Of a stretch of 64,000 nt of DNA, positions 12,415 through 26,300 are shown in pieces (position 1 is the first letter of the stretch; every line of letters begins with the position of its first letter). The DNA lies in assembly GCA_029747015.1 (NCBI GenBank), contig JAKOGI010002757.1:1-64000 (forward strand), given 5' to 3'. The notes under the pieces are model-generated. The model made no database searches, was not told the origin of the DNA, and saw only the letters and a program-made list of their open reading frames with translations. Source of the DNA: Carnegiea gigantea. Taxonomy: Eukaryota; Streptophyta; Magnoliopsida; Caryophyllales; Cactaceae. The position numbers and the translations under genes were made by a program.

Positions 12415-13351
12415 TGTTAGCTTTTTTAAGCTTACAATATATTTATTAATATCTTTTGATGAAAGACAGAAAGGAATTGGTTTATTGGTATATTTATATT
12501 TGGACCTACCTTAGTATTTCTATTATTTAATGTAATATGATTATAAGTAGATATTAACATGATTGATTTTATCTTTGAGATAATTTAATATTTAAATTTG
12601 AATATGTGATCATTATATTCAAATTTGATTATGTGATCTTGAGATAATAGTATTATTCTCTATATGTTGCCTAATTATGATAATATATTTTAAGCTTATT
12701 CTTTGGAAGGACGTTGATGCTAAGAATCAGCTCTAGCATATTTCCAGCAAGGCAAGTAACTGTTGGAATCAAATCATGGATGTTGTAGTAGAACTGCCAT
12801 ATTTAAGGGTTTGAAATATGGGATTCAAGGCCTCGAACCAATGCTGAAAATCATCCTTTCCTTGGAGCAAGGTCACTTTCCTAAAGTTCTTTCAACCATT
12901 TCAACATCATTTGGCTATAAATTAAGAGGTTTCTGCAACTGGAGAAAGACGCACAAGAAAGAGAAAAGAGCAGCAACATACCCTTGCATACTTTGAGCTT
13001 CAAATTACCATTCACTTATTTGAGTTGTATTGTTTAATATTGTAATTAGATGGGATATGGATTTGAAGGGTCAACTCTACCAATGACTTGTTGAAGGGTC
13101 AACTTGTAACTTGAAACTTAGAGCAGGTGCCCTAGAGTTGTGTAATTCCTCCTAATAAAATTGAATTAATCCTAGAGTTAGGGAACTCTTAGCGGGGGCA
13201 AAGCCTGCCTGAAGCTACCATCGTAAAAAAATACTTGTGTCTTATCCACATTTATCTTTCAGTTCTTTACTTCGATTGTTTTGTGACTTTGATCATTACC
13301 CTATTCAATCCTCTCCTTTAGGGTGATTTAACTAGCCAAATCGGGTCAACA
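12415..13351 (+). mobile_element. Solo LTR, copia-like, with 5-bp TSD (ccata/ctata)
   Basis: It begins TGTTAGC and ends GGTCAACA, giving TGTT..AACA-type ends. The flanking pentamers are ccata (12410-12414) and ctata (13352-13356), one transition apart. Removing the LTR and one pentamer restores the continuous LINE antisense text on both sides, which independently supports both edges. Promoter-like features in plus orientation are a TATA word (gctataaatt, about 12913) and, downstream, a gggggcaaagcctgcctgaa block seen in copia LTR leaders. No internal region remains. Confidence 0.7.
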
Positions 13352-13620
13352 CTATATATCCACCTAATCATTTTCATCTTTACTCCATTAATATTTTAAC
13401 TTGGGGTTCTTTAATCACCTTAACACTCAGAGTTATACAGCAATGCTGGCAAACCTAACCACCATATAGTAAAATTTGTCTTACTTTTTTTGTGATCTTT
13501 TTATCACATAACACTTCAAATGAATGCCTCCATTTTTATCACTTAGCCTTACATAGTGCTACACTATATCAAATCAAGACGGATGTGGCTTTAATTTCTA
13601 CGAGGCAAGAGCTCTAACGA
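13352..13620 (-). mobile_element. LINE reverse-transcriptase relic, part 2 (antisense)
   Basis: This continues part 1 across the solo LTR: plus-strand words ctaatcattttcatcttta, cagttatacagcaatgctggc-like and tagtaaaatttgtctta, followed by atctttttatcacataaca and gaatgcctccatttt. They match the antisense of the C-terminal RT/maturase-like tail common to plant LINE relics. It is heavily decayed and its right edge is vague. Confidence 0.5.
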
Positions 13621-16293
13621 TCATTGTTCAGTGCTGTCGGCGCTAATGCTACCAAAGATTTGTGCAGAACTTATTTTTATGCTAATATAGATCTAAATAA
13701 ATGGCTTCACCTCATAGCCTCTCTGAAAGGCACTTCTGATTAACCTTAACTATTTGAGTACATTAATGAGCAATATAGTACTTCCACAAAATAGTTTTAT
13801 TTCATAAATTTGAAGGATACTTTACATGACAGTGCATAGGGTAGACAACTAAAATAATTATTGACATCTTAATACACTATGATATTACATTATGCGAAGA
13901 AAGTCTCAATGGTAATAAACTATTAAAACAAGAATTTATCATAACATCAAGGAAACTTAATATTTTCATAATTTGAAGGAACTCTTTTATTAATTATTAT
14001 AACTTAATACCACAGGTAATAAGATATTAATAATTTCCACTAAACAAAAAAGAGTGTGTGTGAGCTGTATCATCTATATATAGCACATAAAGCCAACGAT
14101 AAAAGAAAAGAGACAGAAAACTGAAGTATCCCATGTTGTTGAGTCCGCTCACAAATGATAAAACCAAGCTCCGTATGTAGTTCCTGAAATTTGTGATGAA
14201 ATTTGTAAGAAAAAGTTCGGGTTCAAGTTAAATTAAATCAGATAAATCAGACAATATCTAAAATTTGAACGAAATATGTTGAAGTATTTGACACTTGAGT
14301 ACTCTAAGATATGGTTGTGAATAAAGCGATTTAGAAATTAAAAAATAGTAGTTTCACACTTTGAAATTTTAAGGGATGAATAATATAGTCCTCTTCTTGG
14401 CAAGAAGTTTTAGAGATATTTTATTGGCCGCAGAAAAGGATAATTTTACGGCTCTACTATCTTTTTGTCATTTTTTAAGAAAATATGTTGGTATTGATGG
14501 GTTTGAGCATCTTGTAATCACTATAATTGTAAGGTGATCTTTTTTGAAACTTAGTTGAAGTTGCCATTGGTACAATAATTAGGGCCCAAAGCTTCTTACT
14601 TCGAAAACCAAAAAAAAACCAAAAAATAAAAAATCCCTAATTTGGGGTCAAAAATAATTTTAGAAAAATACCAAAAAATATTTCTAGAACTTGTCAAAGA
14701 AAAAGGACTAAATTATTCACCTCTTAAGATCTTAGGCTACTAGACCTTTTTTTCACAAATTTTTGGACCTCTTTATTCTCTAATCAGTCATTAGTGCACT
14801 AAAAGAATTATCATCATATACCCCCTACATTTTGATAAATGTTATTTGTAACTTATTATTTTTAAAATTATTATTTAATATGCTTCACTTTAAGAATTGT
14901 GATCACAAAATTCAAAATTGTTTTTTATTTAACTCTTTCACCTACATGCTTCTGGAGGCTATAATTAAGACAATAATGTTAATACGATGGGGGATGAATA
15001 CCAATTCAAAAATAGTGATTTATAAATAATATTTACCAAAATGTAAAGGGGGTAAATTATAATAACTTGATACTAAAATGTCAATTACTTAATCTTTTGT
15101 CGAATACCCATTTTTTTCACTTTTGATAAAGTGAAGCCTAAAGGTAGGTCAAAATCAAACTCTGACAATAAATCAGGCAAAATTTTGTGACTAAATCTTA
15201 AAAAATCGAAACAAGAAATTCTTAAACATATCCAATGTTTTTAAATGGAACAAATTTAGATAATCCGGTTTGATAAAATTTCACAAGCCCTAACAGAGAG
15301 ATGGTGTCAGTCAACATGGTACTGGCAGACATGCACCATAATGTGATGCACAATGGCCAAATCTTATGATGAAAGATGGTTACTGTGTAAAGCTTGCGCG
15401 CTCAATGCATTGTATCACTTATTTTGAATTCACATAAAAAAGATAATAGCATAGAGGGAGGCAAATAAGGTGATTGATTGGAAAAATTAGAACTTAGAGG
15501 ACTTTCAAAGGCACTTTGAAATAAATCTACCAAAGTTAGCACAAAACAATTTTGAGTAATAATGATAGAAGTTGAGGTCAGAAGACTTTGAACAAAACAT
15601 GAAGGCATAAATAAAAGAGCAACAAAACATACTATATTTTATGATTTTGACTCTCCTAAACAAGGTTAGCTACCACCTACGTTCTTCTTTCCTCAGAATT
15701 TGAACCGCTCCACTTTTCATTCAGTTAAGAAGTGACAAACTTGAGTCCTCTGATTCTACAAAGACATCCTAGGATACTTTTATACTTCTCTTTTCAACCA
15801 CCCAACTAGGTATTGCTTCAGTCAACACTTAACCGCCCAAGCAAGTTCTCCAACTTACTTGTTATAATTCCCTTAAAAAGATTCAAACCTTATAGGGTAA
15901 CTTAAGAGAGAGCTAGTATAAGTTGCAAGAGTACAACTTAATGCTTATCACAATATGTTCAAGTCTTATGTCAAGCCACTTACTTCAACTCTTCTTTATA
16001 TAGAATTCCAGTCTTCACACGACAATTGGAACAAACTTTGCAAGTCTCATTTTACTCAAATTTGGTGTTGAATTGATCTTTGAAGATGCCTGATTGACAC
16101 TTTAGAAAAATACTATGGTTTCCATTTCAGGCTCTTGGAAGAGATCTTGAGTTGATTGATGCTTGACTAATTTTTTGTTTTTGAGGAAAAACAATCTTCA
16201 AAGAGTCAACCAAGATATTCACGCAATATGTACGGCATATATTTTTCATAAATGAAGCATAACTTTATTTAAACAAACTTAATCCTATACAGC
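13621..16293. other. AT-rich DNA; right part may be an old copia LTR
   Basis: No ORF with a recognisable motif. About 15640-16293 is pyrimidine-rich on the plus strand, with alternating cacc/ctc words resembling the layout of the SIRE-like LTRs at 32970 and 41521. It sits where the 3' LTR of the old copia element would fall once the CACTA element is removed. That assignment is weak. Confidence 0.35.
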
Positions 16294-16610
16294 CACTACG
16301 AGGAAAAGTCTATGTGACGATGGAATTAGCGACGAAAATCTTATTTACGACAACGGATTTTTGAATTCAGTGACAAAAAGAGTGACGGATACAATGTGTT
16401 GGTGTTTCCCTCATCGCTAAGAACCCAGTGACGAATTTTTAAAATTATGCCACTAACAGCGATGGAAATAGGGCAGGGGATAGAGGCACGCTACGTCGGC
16501 GATGGAATTGGAAATCCATCGCCACCAGCCATGGAATTAGAGACGGAAATTTCGTTGCTAATGGCGACGGAATATCAGTTTCGTCGCTCAGTTCAGTGTT
16601 TAAAAAATAT
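16294..16610. repeat. Left subterminal repeat region of the CACTA element
   Basis: Short GCGACGAA/GCGATGGAA and CGACGGAAT words recur about every 20-40 bases (for example near 16330, 16380, 16460, 16500, 16560). In En/Spm-type elements such motifs bind the TNPA-like protein. Many show C-to-T changes at CpG. Confidence 0.7.
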
Positions 16611-17039
16611 TAGAATTGTCAATCCATAGTTATTTTCATTATTTTTTTAATAAAATGCTTGGTTTTCCTGGTATGCCTTAGTACATACATTTAATTCCTC
16701 GTAGAAAATTACAAAAAGGATATTCAATCTGTTTGATACAATGGCTTCATTCAAAGCCTTCTCAACAATTTCCAAACCACAAGCAACTAAAATGTCACAT
16801 ACAAACCAAAATAGTTTCCAAGTAGACTTAACAACAATTCCCAAACTAGAAACCAACTATTTTCAACTCACAAACCACAACAATTCCTAAACGAAGTGTT
16901 CTCAAGTCATAGTTCGCAACCAAAGTAGCTAGTTTCTAAGTGAAATTAAGAAGAGGCGGGAGAAGCAAGCACCAAGAAATGGAGAAGAACCAAGAAGGGT
17001 GGGAGAAGCACTAAGAGGAGGGAAGACGCAAGCAACTCA

Positions 17040-18011
17040 ATCACAAAGGTGAGTATCATCATACTCTTGATCTGCATCCTCATCCTCATCCTCATCATAT
17101 TGTGGATGATCAACAAAGGTGGTTGAGATCCTGAAGCAGCAGCTTGTTGCATTTGAAAAAATGCTTGCATTCATTGATCAATAATTACCACGTGTTGGCT
17201 TAGCTCCTTGTTACTTTAGGTGAACATTTTGTTAGATTCCTCTAGTTGCTTATATTTTTCCATAAACATCCGGTAACTTTTAGCTTGTGAAGTTAGCTCA
17301 CCCCCAAGTTGGTTACCACACCCCTTAAATCATTCAACTCCTACTGCGATGACGTATAACCTCTACCTGCTAAAAGCCATTTATGTGAAGTATGCATTAG
17401 TATAACAACTAAACTTAGCGTAAGTCATGTACATCAAAACTTTAATATTGAAACTTTACCTGCTGAATCAGAGGACTAAAGTGACACAATTCCCGAATGT
17501 TGACAGCCTCATCTCCAATGCTATAAATACGATCTTATTTATTCTTGTAGGTACTCACCCACCACTCATCTGGATTCGGAAGTAATTGAGATAAATCTTG
17601 AAAATTGCCGTCTGCAGTCCCTTGAGAGTTAATTGCATTTTGAAATTCTCATTCAAAGGATTCTGAAAATATCACAACATTTGAAAAAAATCAAATCTAT
17701 GATATTAATGAAAGTATATGAGTCCAACTTGAACTACTAATTAAGATTGAACATTGAGAATAACTTACGTGTATATGTTGTGATTTCTTATCAACCCAAG
17801 GTCTAAGTTCTTTGTCATGGAGTTTGTGAATGTGGGTGAATAAATCAACAATTATGGGATCTGTCCCAAGTTGTTCCTTCTACATGCAAAACAAATTTAG
17901 CAGAACACATGAAAAACCATATTCAATGCATTGGCAATATTAAAAGTTGTAAGAGGTAAAGTGCTTGTTACCAGATGTTTCCTATGCTCATGCATATAGA
18001 TCGAGTCACAG
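17040..18011 (-). pseudogene. CACTA second gene (Transposase_24 / Ptta-En-Spm type), 3' part
   Basis: On the minus strand, near 17790-17890, is a stretch with DLFTHIHKLHDKELRPWVDKK character. This resembles the ELF..TH..K.G.WVD.KA motif of the Ptta/En/Spm plant transposase family (PF03004, named from memory). Nearer the 3' end, around 17080-17280, comes a region beginning YRMFMEKYKQLEESNK, a likely coiled coil, and then QMQQAAASGSQPP, typical of the C-terminus of these proteins. In-frame stops interrupt it. The 5' half of the gene lies at 22176-22440 on the far side of the 4.16-kb solo LTR. In En/Spm the comparable protein binds subterminal motifs. Confidence 0.6.
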
Positions 18012-21000
18012 TGTAAGACCCCGTATCTTCGTTTTCCATTAAGCTAACTAAATTTCCTTTTTACGTTCTAAATTCGTATTTTTAGTAAATGTATGAGTTA
18101 AATTATTATCGATGTGCTTTTCAGAACTATAATTTCATTAAAAAAGATATTATTATTGCTATTATTGATTTCAAAGTCAATTCGTGCTATTTATACCTTT
18201 AAATTATATCGATAGTTTAATTTAGTCGTTATTCGATTTATTTAGTCGTTTCCTGAAAACGATTAGGTTTTCAACCTTAGAATTAGTTGTGGTTTATTGA
18301 ATTGAACCTAGACGTTTTTGAGATCGAATAATCGACGAAAGGTCGTATTAGTGATTCGGGTTTAGAGTTCAGGATACGAACTGGACTAGCGGTGCTAATT
18401 ACTGATCAGCTTGAGTCAAAAAAAGGGGGGAGAGAGAGGCGAAAGGGGTCGGGGACGCATGAAAACCCCCCCAAAAGAAAACCCAGACATTTTTCCTCTT
18501 CTTCCTCGTGACCTCTCTGTTCTCCTTCGCCATTCTCTTAGAACCAGCAAGCTCAGCCTCTCCATGCCTCCCACGCACCTCAACTACCGAAATTCAACCC
18601 TGTCCCTCCTCACCCAGGAGCTGGCGACCACCTCTGCGCAGTGGTTGAGTGAAAATCGGCCACGGTTTGGCCGAATTCAGCGCAGGCAGGGTCAACGCTT
18701 GAACAAAATTCACAGGTATGCAAGGTGAGTTTCGAACCTCTTCTCTTCTATAAATTGGATTCTCGCCCTAATTCCATCTTAATTGTGCCTAAATTCCTCA
18801 GAAATCGCGAGTTAGGTTTTTGGGATTAGGCTAGGTCGAGTCATGCGCGAAGAGCAGAGGAGTATCTGGGTGTTAGTGTTCGATTTTTGGCCTCAATTCA
18901 AGCTAAATCGGGTCCTCTAGCATGGAATTCGAGGTGGGTGTTCTCGCCTCCTAAGTTATTACTATTTTCGAAGTTAATTTTCAGCAGTTTGATGTTGCAT
19001 GTCAAGTTAGGGCTTGTTAAATTCGTTAGAAATGACAAGAAATAAGTTATCCATACTTAGGTTCGAATCAATTGGTTGTTTCATGCCTGAAATTGAGAAT
19101 CGATGTGAATTCTGTACATAAACCGTAGTCTTGCGTGAACAGTAAATTCAAATTTATATGGACGTATTTAACTTCGATTCGAGTTAATGAGTTATTGTTT
19201 AAAACGGAATTAAAATCGAAGTTAATTTAACATATTTAGCTTCGAATCGAGTTAATGAGTTATTGTTTGAAAAGGAATTAGAAACGAAGTTAGTTTGATA
19301 TGTTTAGCATCGATTCGAACTCATGAATGTAAATCATGCTTGAGATATTAATTCGAAATTAGTTTAACGTGTTTAGCATCGATTCACGTTAATGAGTTAA
19401 TGTATGAAAAAGAATTAATATCGAAGTTATATTAACGTGCTTAGCTTCTATTTAAGTTATTTAGCTAATATATGAAAAAGGATTAAAATCGAAGTTCTTT
19501 TAATGTCTTTAGCTTCTATTCGAATTAATTAACCAAAGCATGCAAATGTGCTAATTTTCGAGGTAAATGAAGGGTGTCTGGCTCCGAATCAAGTAGCTTA
19601 GCCAATACATGTTAAACGAATTAATATCGAAGTTATATAAACATGTTTAGGTTCGAATCGAGTTAAACTAACTAATGCATGTAAACGAATTAAATTCGAA
19701 GCTATTGAAATATGTTTAGTTTTCACTCGAACCTCTGTTCTCTGTACATTCATGCTTAGGAAAGTTGCTTCGAAATGTATCGTATATGTTTAGAATCAAA
19801 TTATGTTTGATTTATTGAATAAAGTGTTGTCGATTCATGAATAAATGTGGCCATATGAACGCTTGTTGTAGCGCACCGCTGAATGGTGCTGGATGCTCAG
19901 GTAAGAACCTAAACTTCACCCTTTATTTTTATAAGCTAATAGGATAATATGTTGTGATTAATGAATCGATGAATCGAGTTGGTAGTTGGATGGTTTGAGG
20001 AAAGAATCATGAGCGTTCGAGGTCCTGTGGTACGGTGCTTGTGAGGAGGGAGTTCGGGTTGTGAATTGACCGCAATCGTGTGGATTGCGAGGCCATGTGT
20101 GGCTCATTGTATTGTTGAAATGATTATGAAGTGTTTGAATGTGAAACGTGTGAATCCCTTTCCCCCTTTATGTCTAAGATGCATTGTGCGTGAAAGTGTG
20201 GTGATTTGACAAAGAACATTTCTCGTATTTTCAAACTAATAATAGCCATGATTAATAGCAAGCAATGGCCTATTTTCACTATACAAACAGTATTTGGGAA
20301 TGAACCTGCTTGAACGAGGGAATCCCTAAAACGGTTTAGAAAAGTGTGAGTTATGTGATAAATGATTTTACCAAAAGACACAACAAAATTATTAGCCGTT
20401 ATGGCCGACACGCTTTAAGTGGCTAAGATAATGTGCTGCGGACAATATGATATGATGTAATGTTAACCTAGGGGATAAGTCCGGATAAACCCTAGAGGCC
20501 CTGACGAGGGCTAATGTAATGGTCCGATATGTTATATGTAGCCATCCCAGGAGTAAGAGCTTAAGCGTGAGCGTTAGGTCTCACTATGGGGTCGAGAATA
20601 GTTCTCACCCAATCAGCATCCTGTAATGATCTTATGCCAGAAGTACTTTCGTACTAAGTTAAGAAAAGCAATTGGCCCTTTGCCATTTTAAACGATTAAA
20701 AAGGAAAGGAAGTTCTTTTTATGGGCCCAAAAGACTATATGGAATGATGTATGAAAAGCTTATAAGGGTCGTTACACGACCAAATGAAATGAAACTTCCT
20801 TTGAAGACTAAGACAATGTTTTCAACGAAAGAAAGAAAGCTTTCAATGAATGAGTTATGAAATGATCCTCAAGCATATTTGAATGTGGATTCTTAGCCTA
20901 TGTATTACAGGAAAGCTTTCAATGGATGCATTATGAATGATTCTTAAGTATGGCTGAACGTGGATTCTAATCTTATGTGGCATCATTCTTATCCATAGCA

Positions 21001-22175
21001 AATCTGTCTGATTTATAGTATATGAGATGAAAAAGAAAGTTATAGCACGTTAAAAATTCCATGAATGAAGGCGTCTCTTCCTAAAAGAATGAACTTTTAA
21101 TATGTGAATAGCATGCGAGGGTGTCATGTAGCTTATTATGATGTTTAAAGGTACTTAAATGCTTGATATGTGTTTATGTGTGTGATGTGTATATTATATG
21201 AATGAAATGCCAAGAAAAGTGTATTTATGAAAAGGGATAACCTTATATACACATCATATGATTGAGGGTTCATGTGTAGTTTAAATGGAGTGTTAGGAAG
21301 TTATATTATGAAAAGAAAAGATCCTTATACTTAGCCTTCGATGCTTACTCGCATGCCTAACTGCTTGCTAGAAAAGAACTCTATCATTAAGGAACCTAGA
21401 AATATGATTGAGGGGTCGAAGTGAAGTTTATGTTTAGTGATCCTCCCATAAAGGTTCTATGAATATCTATTATGATAGTAAAGTATGGAAACGTGATATG
21501 TGACTAGTAAAGATAGTATTGCTTGCAACGGTTTTGGTTTTAAGGGGGTTGGGGGACACTCACTGAGCGTGTGGTTGCTCATCCCATTACTCTTTCCCCC
21601 TTTCCCCAGGTTTTCTTTCTGACGGGAAGAAGTTGAGTCAGATAAGTCCAGAAGGAACCTATCGTTGCTTACAAGGCGTCATATGTGCTCATTTAAAGGG
21701 ATCTTATGTGTTTAATGAAGTCATGTAATGTACTCTTAGTTAATAAAGGTCTGTAAACGATTATTCTAGTTCATGTAATGCATATGGTATAAAGGTCGCT
21801 CTGTATGGCCGCCTGAGCCAACCATCAAGTTAGTTAGATGTCTTCTTGGTTTAATTTAGCTATGTTTTGGGATGTAAATCTTAATACTCCGGTTTTGTTA
21901 ACCATTGAGTTGTATCTTCCATTTCTTCTTTATTCATGAATCAATCTGGTTGGTGTACTCCGAGCGAGTGGCTCGTTGAGTTATGAACTCCGGCGTGTGG
22001 CCGTTGAGCTATGTTTTATATGTTTACGCTTCCGTTAATCTACAGGGACTTATTGTAAGGCGTTTAGCCTGGAAACGGTCAGTTTTCAGGAAAAACTTTG
22101 CCCGTTTCGTCCCAGGAATTAAGTAAGAAGTTAGGAAAGCGTAACGCTTATGGCCTAGGGGTTGGGGGTGTTACA
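18012..22175. mobile_element. Large solo LTR (4.16 kb), Ty3/gypsy type, TSD cacag
   Basis: It starts TGTAAGACCCCG and ends GGGGGTGTTACA, ends typical of long Tekay/Del-type gypsy LTRs. An exact 5-bp duplication CACAG flanks it (18007-18011, 22176-22180). It splits the second CACTA gene: PF03004-like coding is recognisable on both sides. No gag or pol is present, and no second copy of the ends occurs inside, so it is a solo LTR rather than a full element. The ORF at 18411-18728 lies in its GC-rich leader-like part and has no known motif. A tandem repeat sits at about 19150-19720. Confidence 0.82.
19150..19720. repeat. Degenerate tandem repeat, unit about 75-80 bp, 7 or so copies
   Basis: A unit containing tttagcttcgattcgagttaa, then tgagttattgt.tgaaaa and gaatta.aatcgaagtta recurs from about 19165. 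Copies begin near each tttag(c/g)(t/a)tcgaat word. The copies are diverged, with one or two interrupted. It lies wholly inside the 4.16-kb solo LTR. Confidence 0.65.
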
Positions 22176-22440
22176 CACAGGTGTGCAGAGATGGTCCAAA
22201 ACTTTCTGGATTACGAAGTTGTTTTTTTTTTTTAGGCTTTTCACACAATTTCTTGTACGCTTTGTTTACCCAATATTATTTGAGTCCTTCCCATTGAGCA
22301 TCACCGGGCCAAACAAGCTTTTTGTTGTACTTCTTTGCTTTGCCAAAGAAGTCTCTCAAATGTGCATTACCTCTATTTTTGCAAATTTTCCTTATGCGAT
22401 CTTCATAGTTAAGATCCCACGTAAACCACTTCTGTAATTA
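22176..22440 (-). pseudogene. CACTA second gene (Transposase_24 type), 5' part
   Basis: Minus-strand reading from 22440 gives a stretch opening QKWFTWDLNYEDRIRKIC, then DFFGKAKKYNKKLVWPG and a W..L..(stop)YWVN pattern. This is the conserved core of Ptta/En/Spm-type plant transposases, where a basic K.K..P segment precedes W..L...W. An in-frame stop lies just before YWVN. The reading is interrupted by the solo LTR and resumes at 18011 leftwards. Confidence 0.65.
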
Positions 22441-23339
22441 AGAAGGCAATAAATACATCAAATAATGCAATAATAATGAATCAAGTACACGTAAAGTATT
22501 AATATGTAGTCACTTTAGTTACCTTGAACTCTCCAAATCATAAATTCCGAACAAGTTTGGGCACTTTACCCCAAGGTGCATCGTATTTGCCTTGAAGGAT
22601 TAGAGAAATCCCACCAACAACACCTTTATTTAGGAGAAACCTATTTCAATAGAACACATCAAATTCATGAGATGTTTAGCAAAATACTTGAACTTCAAAA
22701 TACATAACAATTGAAGACTTATATGATACCATCTAGCACAATATATGTCTTTGTTCGAGTGCCTTCATGACTAGATTGTGCTTCACTATCTCCACTTCCA
22801 ATGTTTTCTTAGGACTAGTTAGAGGTAGGGTTAATGATTGGGGGAGTAGGGCTCACAATGTTGGCAAAATGGGTGTTGGGTAGAATGCTATATTAAAATT
22901 GATTATAAATTAATGTCTGGTTAGGAATATGTGGGGTATGATGAGGGAAATGCCTCATAGAAACTGTCCTAAATTGATTAGTGATTGTTCTTGAAACACC
23001 TGACATGGAAGCGCTCATTGTTACTACTGGACGAATTGTGGTATGAGGTGTTTGGGAGGAAGATTGATTAATGTCCATAGTACTAGGATGTGCGCCGCAA
23101 CTCTTACGCTCTTTTCCTCTACCTTGAGTAGAGAACTTATCTCGACAAGTGTGGAATCCATACCTGAAATAATTGACAACAAATGCAAGTACAAGTAACA
23201 ATTGTACACGTTAACAGTTTACTCACGCAACAAAATAGGTAGAGAACAAGTTTCAAAAATAACACATACAACAGAAGTAAATTCACAACTAAGTGTTATA
23301 CGACTAAGTAATGAAATACATAACAATTCATAAGTACTC
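22441..23339. other. CACTA interior between the two gene relics
   Basis: No clear domain. On the minus strand there are short frames at 22893-23209 (Ser/Thr- and His-rich) that may be upstream exons of the second gene. I could not support splice sites. Confidence 0.4.
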
Positions 23340-26300
23340 AATCGTATGCATCATCTTCACCGTCATCCTCACCCCCATCCTCATCATCATTCTCATCATC
23401 GTCACCGTTGTCATCATCATATAAATGCAGATTTTCCTCTACATCATCTGTTTCATTCCCATCATCCCACACAACCTCTTCATCACCCTCGTCCTCTTCT
23501 TCCTCATCTATGACATCATTTACTGAATAAATGACAAGCCCATATTATCTTTAACCTCTTCCAGTGGCCCATTTTCATTCACTAATGATGTAGGGATAAC
23601 ATCATTGACAAGTTCGATGACTGTTGTCATGCCCGTTTGTTGATAAGCAATAGGTAGAGCACATTGCTTTTCCACTCTGACCTTTCGTTTGGTTGGTATG
23701 ACAATAAACCAATTGACCCTATCCCTTGAGCGATATGGATGTGGCATAAAGTATACTTATGATGCAGTATTTAGGAAGATAAATGGGTCATAATTTCTGT
23801 ACCTCCTTGTGTGATAAGCCTTAATACGTTTGCTTAGATTATGAGATCGTGTCCTATGATTCAATGTGGGATCAAACCACTCACTAATTGAATAGCACAT
23901 ATCTTTTAAGTGGTTCACCTACATACTCAATTTCGATAATATCTTTAAGTATGCCATAATAATCGTTCTCAATATTGCCTTCTTCAGTCCTATATACACC
24001 AACGCCACAATTATATATTTTCTTCCTGACACTGTGAGCTTCTGTGTGGAATTTGAATCCATTAATTCTATATGGCACCCATGTTAACACATGCTGATTA
24101 GGCTTCGTAGCCAATTGTATCAAGCACCAATGTTTGTGGTTGTCAAGTGGTTAATGCACCTGAGGTGACATAGGTTATAGTTTTAGTTAATACAATGCAC
24201 CAAATTATGTTGTGAAATTTATAAAGGAATAAGTCATAGTGCTTACATTTTGACTAAACCAATCTTTAAAATTGAGTTTCAATGATAGTGTCAACATCTA
24301 CATCACTGACATTAGGACGTGTAGTTCATACTTGTTCTGTGAAAATTCTGTGACATTTTATAAAGCTGGTAAATAAACTTGTGTTCTGAAGAATAAACTC
24401 AATAGAAACTTACAATACTTAAGGTAGCGCTCACCCAATATAAGATTTTAACATCATCACAATTTAACAACACATAAAGATGAGAAGCAATATATTCAGC
24501 ATCTGTTAAATACCTTGATCTTTTCCTATCAATAGCAGTCCCTTTTAGTTCAAACATAGATAGAGTTAGGAAATTATTATTATGTTCATTGCCATCCTCA
24601 TTTATCCGACATCTTGTGCACATGGAGGGTACATTAGAGCCAAAATAATAGGAGGTAAAGAATGTCCTTTCAGTTTCTAGGTAAGCTTCTGTGATTGAAC
24701 CTTCAGGACATGTTGTTGTTTTATTTTTTTCTTCAATTAGCCGAAATACCTAATAAAATAATATTTCCCAATACTTTTAAGTGATTGCATAATTTAGTCT
24801 TTTTTAATAGATTTTCATCAAATACAATCTATTTTATCTCTTAAATGGATACATCCATCGGTACTATACAGGACCACCAAGTTGTGCCTCTTCTGCCTAA
24901 TACACCAGCAAGTACTTCATTACATTGAAGAAGCCTGTAGAAAATATCGTCTCTAACTTAAAGAGAGTGATGGCAATGTTCTGATGCATTTTCTCAAGCA
25001 CATCCTCTTGTAGTGTTGTTGAATACAAGTTCTTGAAGAACTGACTTATGTCAATGAGAGGTTTCGACACATCATTTGAGAGGGCACCAAATGCAATGGG
25101 TAAAAGAGTCTCCATGAATATATGACAATCATGACTTTCCATATTATTACACTTTACATCATTAGTGTCTATAATATTCCTCATATTGGAGCAATATCCA
25201 TCAAGCATTTGAAGTTCCTTTACCCATTCACACAGCTCTCTTCTTTTATCCGTAGGAAGAATTGACTTCTCTTTTGATCTAACCGTCTTGCCACTAGGGC
25301 CTCGCTGAAAATGTAATTCTTTTCTATCACGTATATCTACAACATTCATTCTTGCTTTGACATTATCGTTTGTTTTTCCATGAACATCCATAAATCAAAG
25401 AAGTTGTATTCAGTGTGCATCACATCTAAATTATGCAGAGCAATTAGTGTTGCTAGTAAGGTAACTCCTAGAATATGCTCCTCTTTGTCCCGTTATGCTC
25501 GCTTTTCTTAAATTATGGTACTTGAAAGTCACCATTTATGGTTACCATTGGATAGTGTTCCATCTCAATATAAAGTTCATCCCCAAATATGCGGTAAGGA
25601 GGATCCCCTGTAACAATTCTGTCATTTCAAAATGAAATAATATTTCTTCTAGACATATGACTCCTTGGCAAGAAACATCGATGGCAATCAAACCATGAGA
25701 ATATACTTCCATTCTTCAGTCCCAAAGCCTTTTATTGTTTCATACATACTGGACACGCCAATTAACCATTAGTACTCCTCCCAGATAGCATTTCCTATGC
25801 TAGGAAATCATTGATAGTCTACATAAGCACAGCCTTCAACTAAAATGTCTGTCTCGTAGAAATGTCATATGTTTTAATTCCAACACCTCATAACTTCGTG
25901 AACTCATCAATAAGAGGTTGTAAATATACATCTTTTTTATTCTTGGGATTTTTAGGGTTAGGGATTGCACAAGTGAGGAACATAAATGCTGTGGTCATGC
26001 ACATTTCGGCGGGAAGGTTATAAGATGTAACTACCACTGTCCAAATGGAATATGATCTTGAAGACAAAGTGTAAGGATTAAATCTTTTAGCATATAAGCC
26101 AAGCTTAACATTTACAGGTTATGTAGCAAAATTAGGGTACTTGTAATCGGAATGTTTCCATGCTACCCTATCTGATGGATGACATAAAATATTGTCTTCA
26201 CGCTGATATTCATAATGTCATCTCTTGTGCTTTGCAGTGTTTCTTGATGTGTATAACTTCTGAAGTCGAGGTTTTAATGGCAAATATTGCATCCTTGTCA

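Noticed and set aside
18411..18728. 105-codon frame, basic N-terminus, possible gene
   Set aside because: It lies inside the 4.16-kb solo LTR in its GC-rich leader-like part; no recognisable domain.
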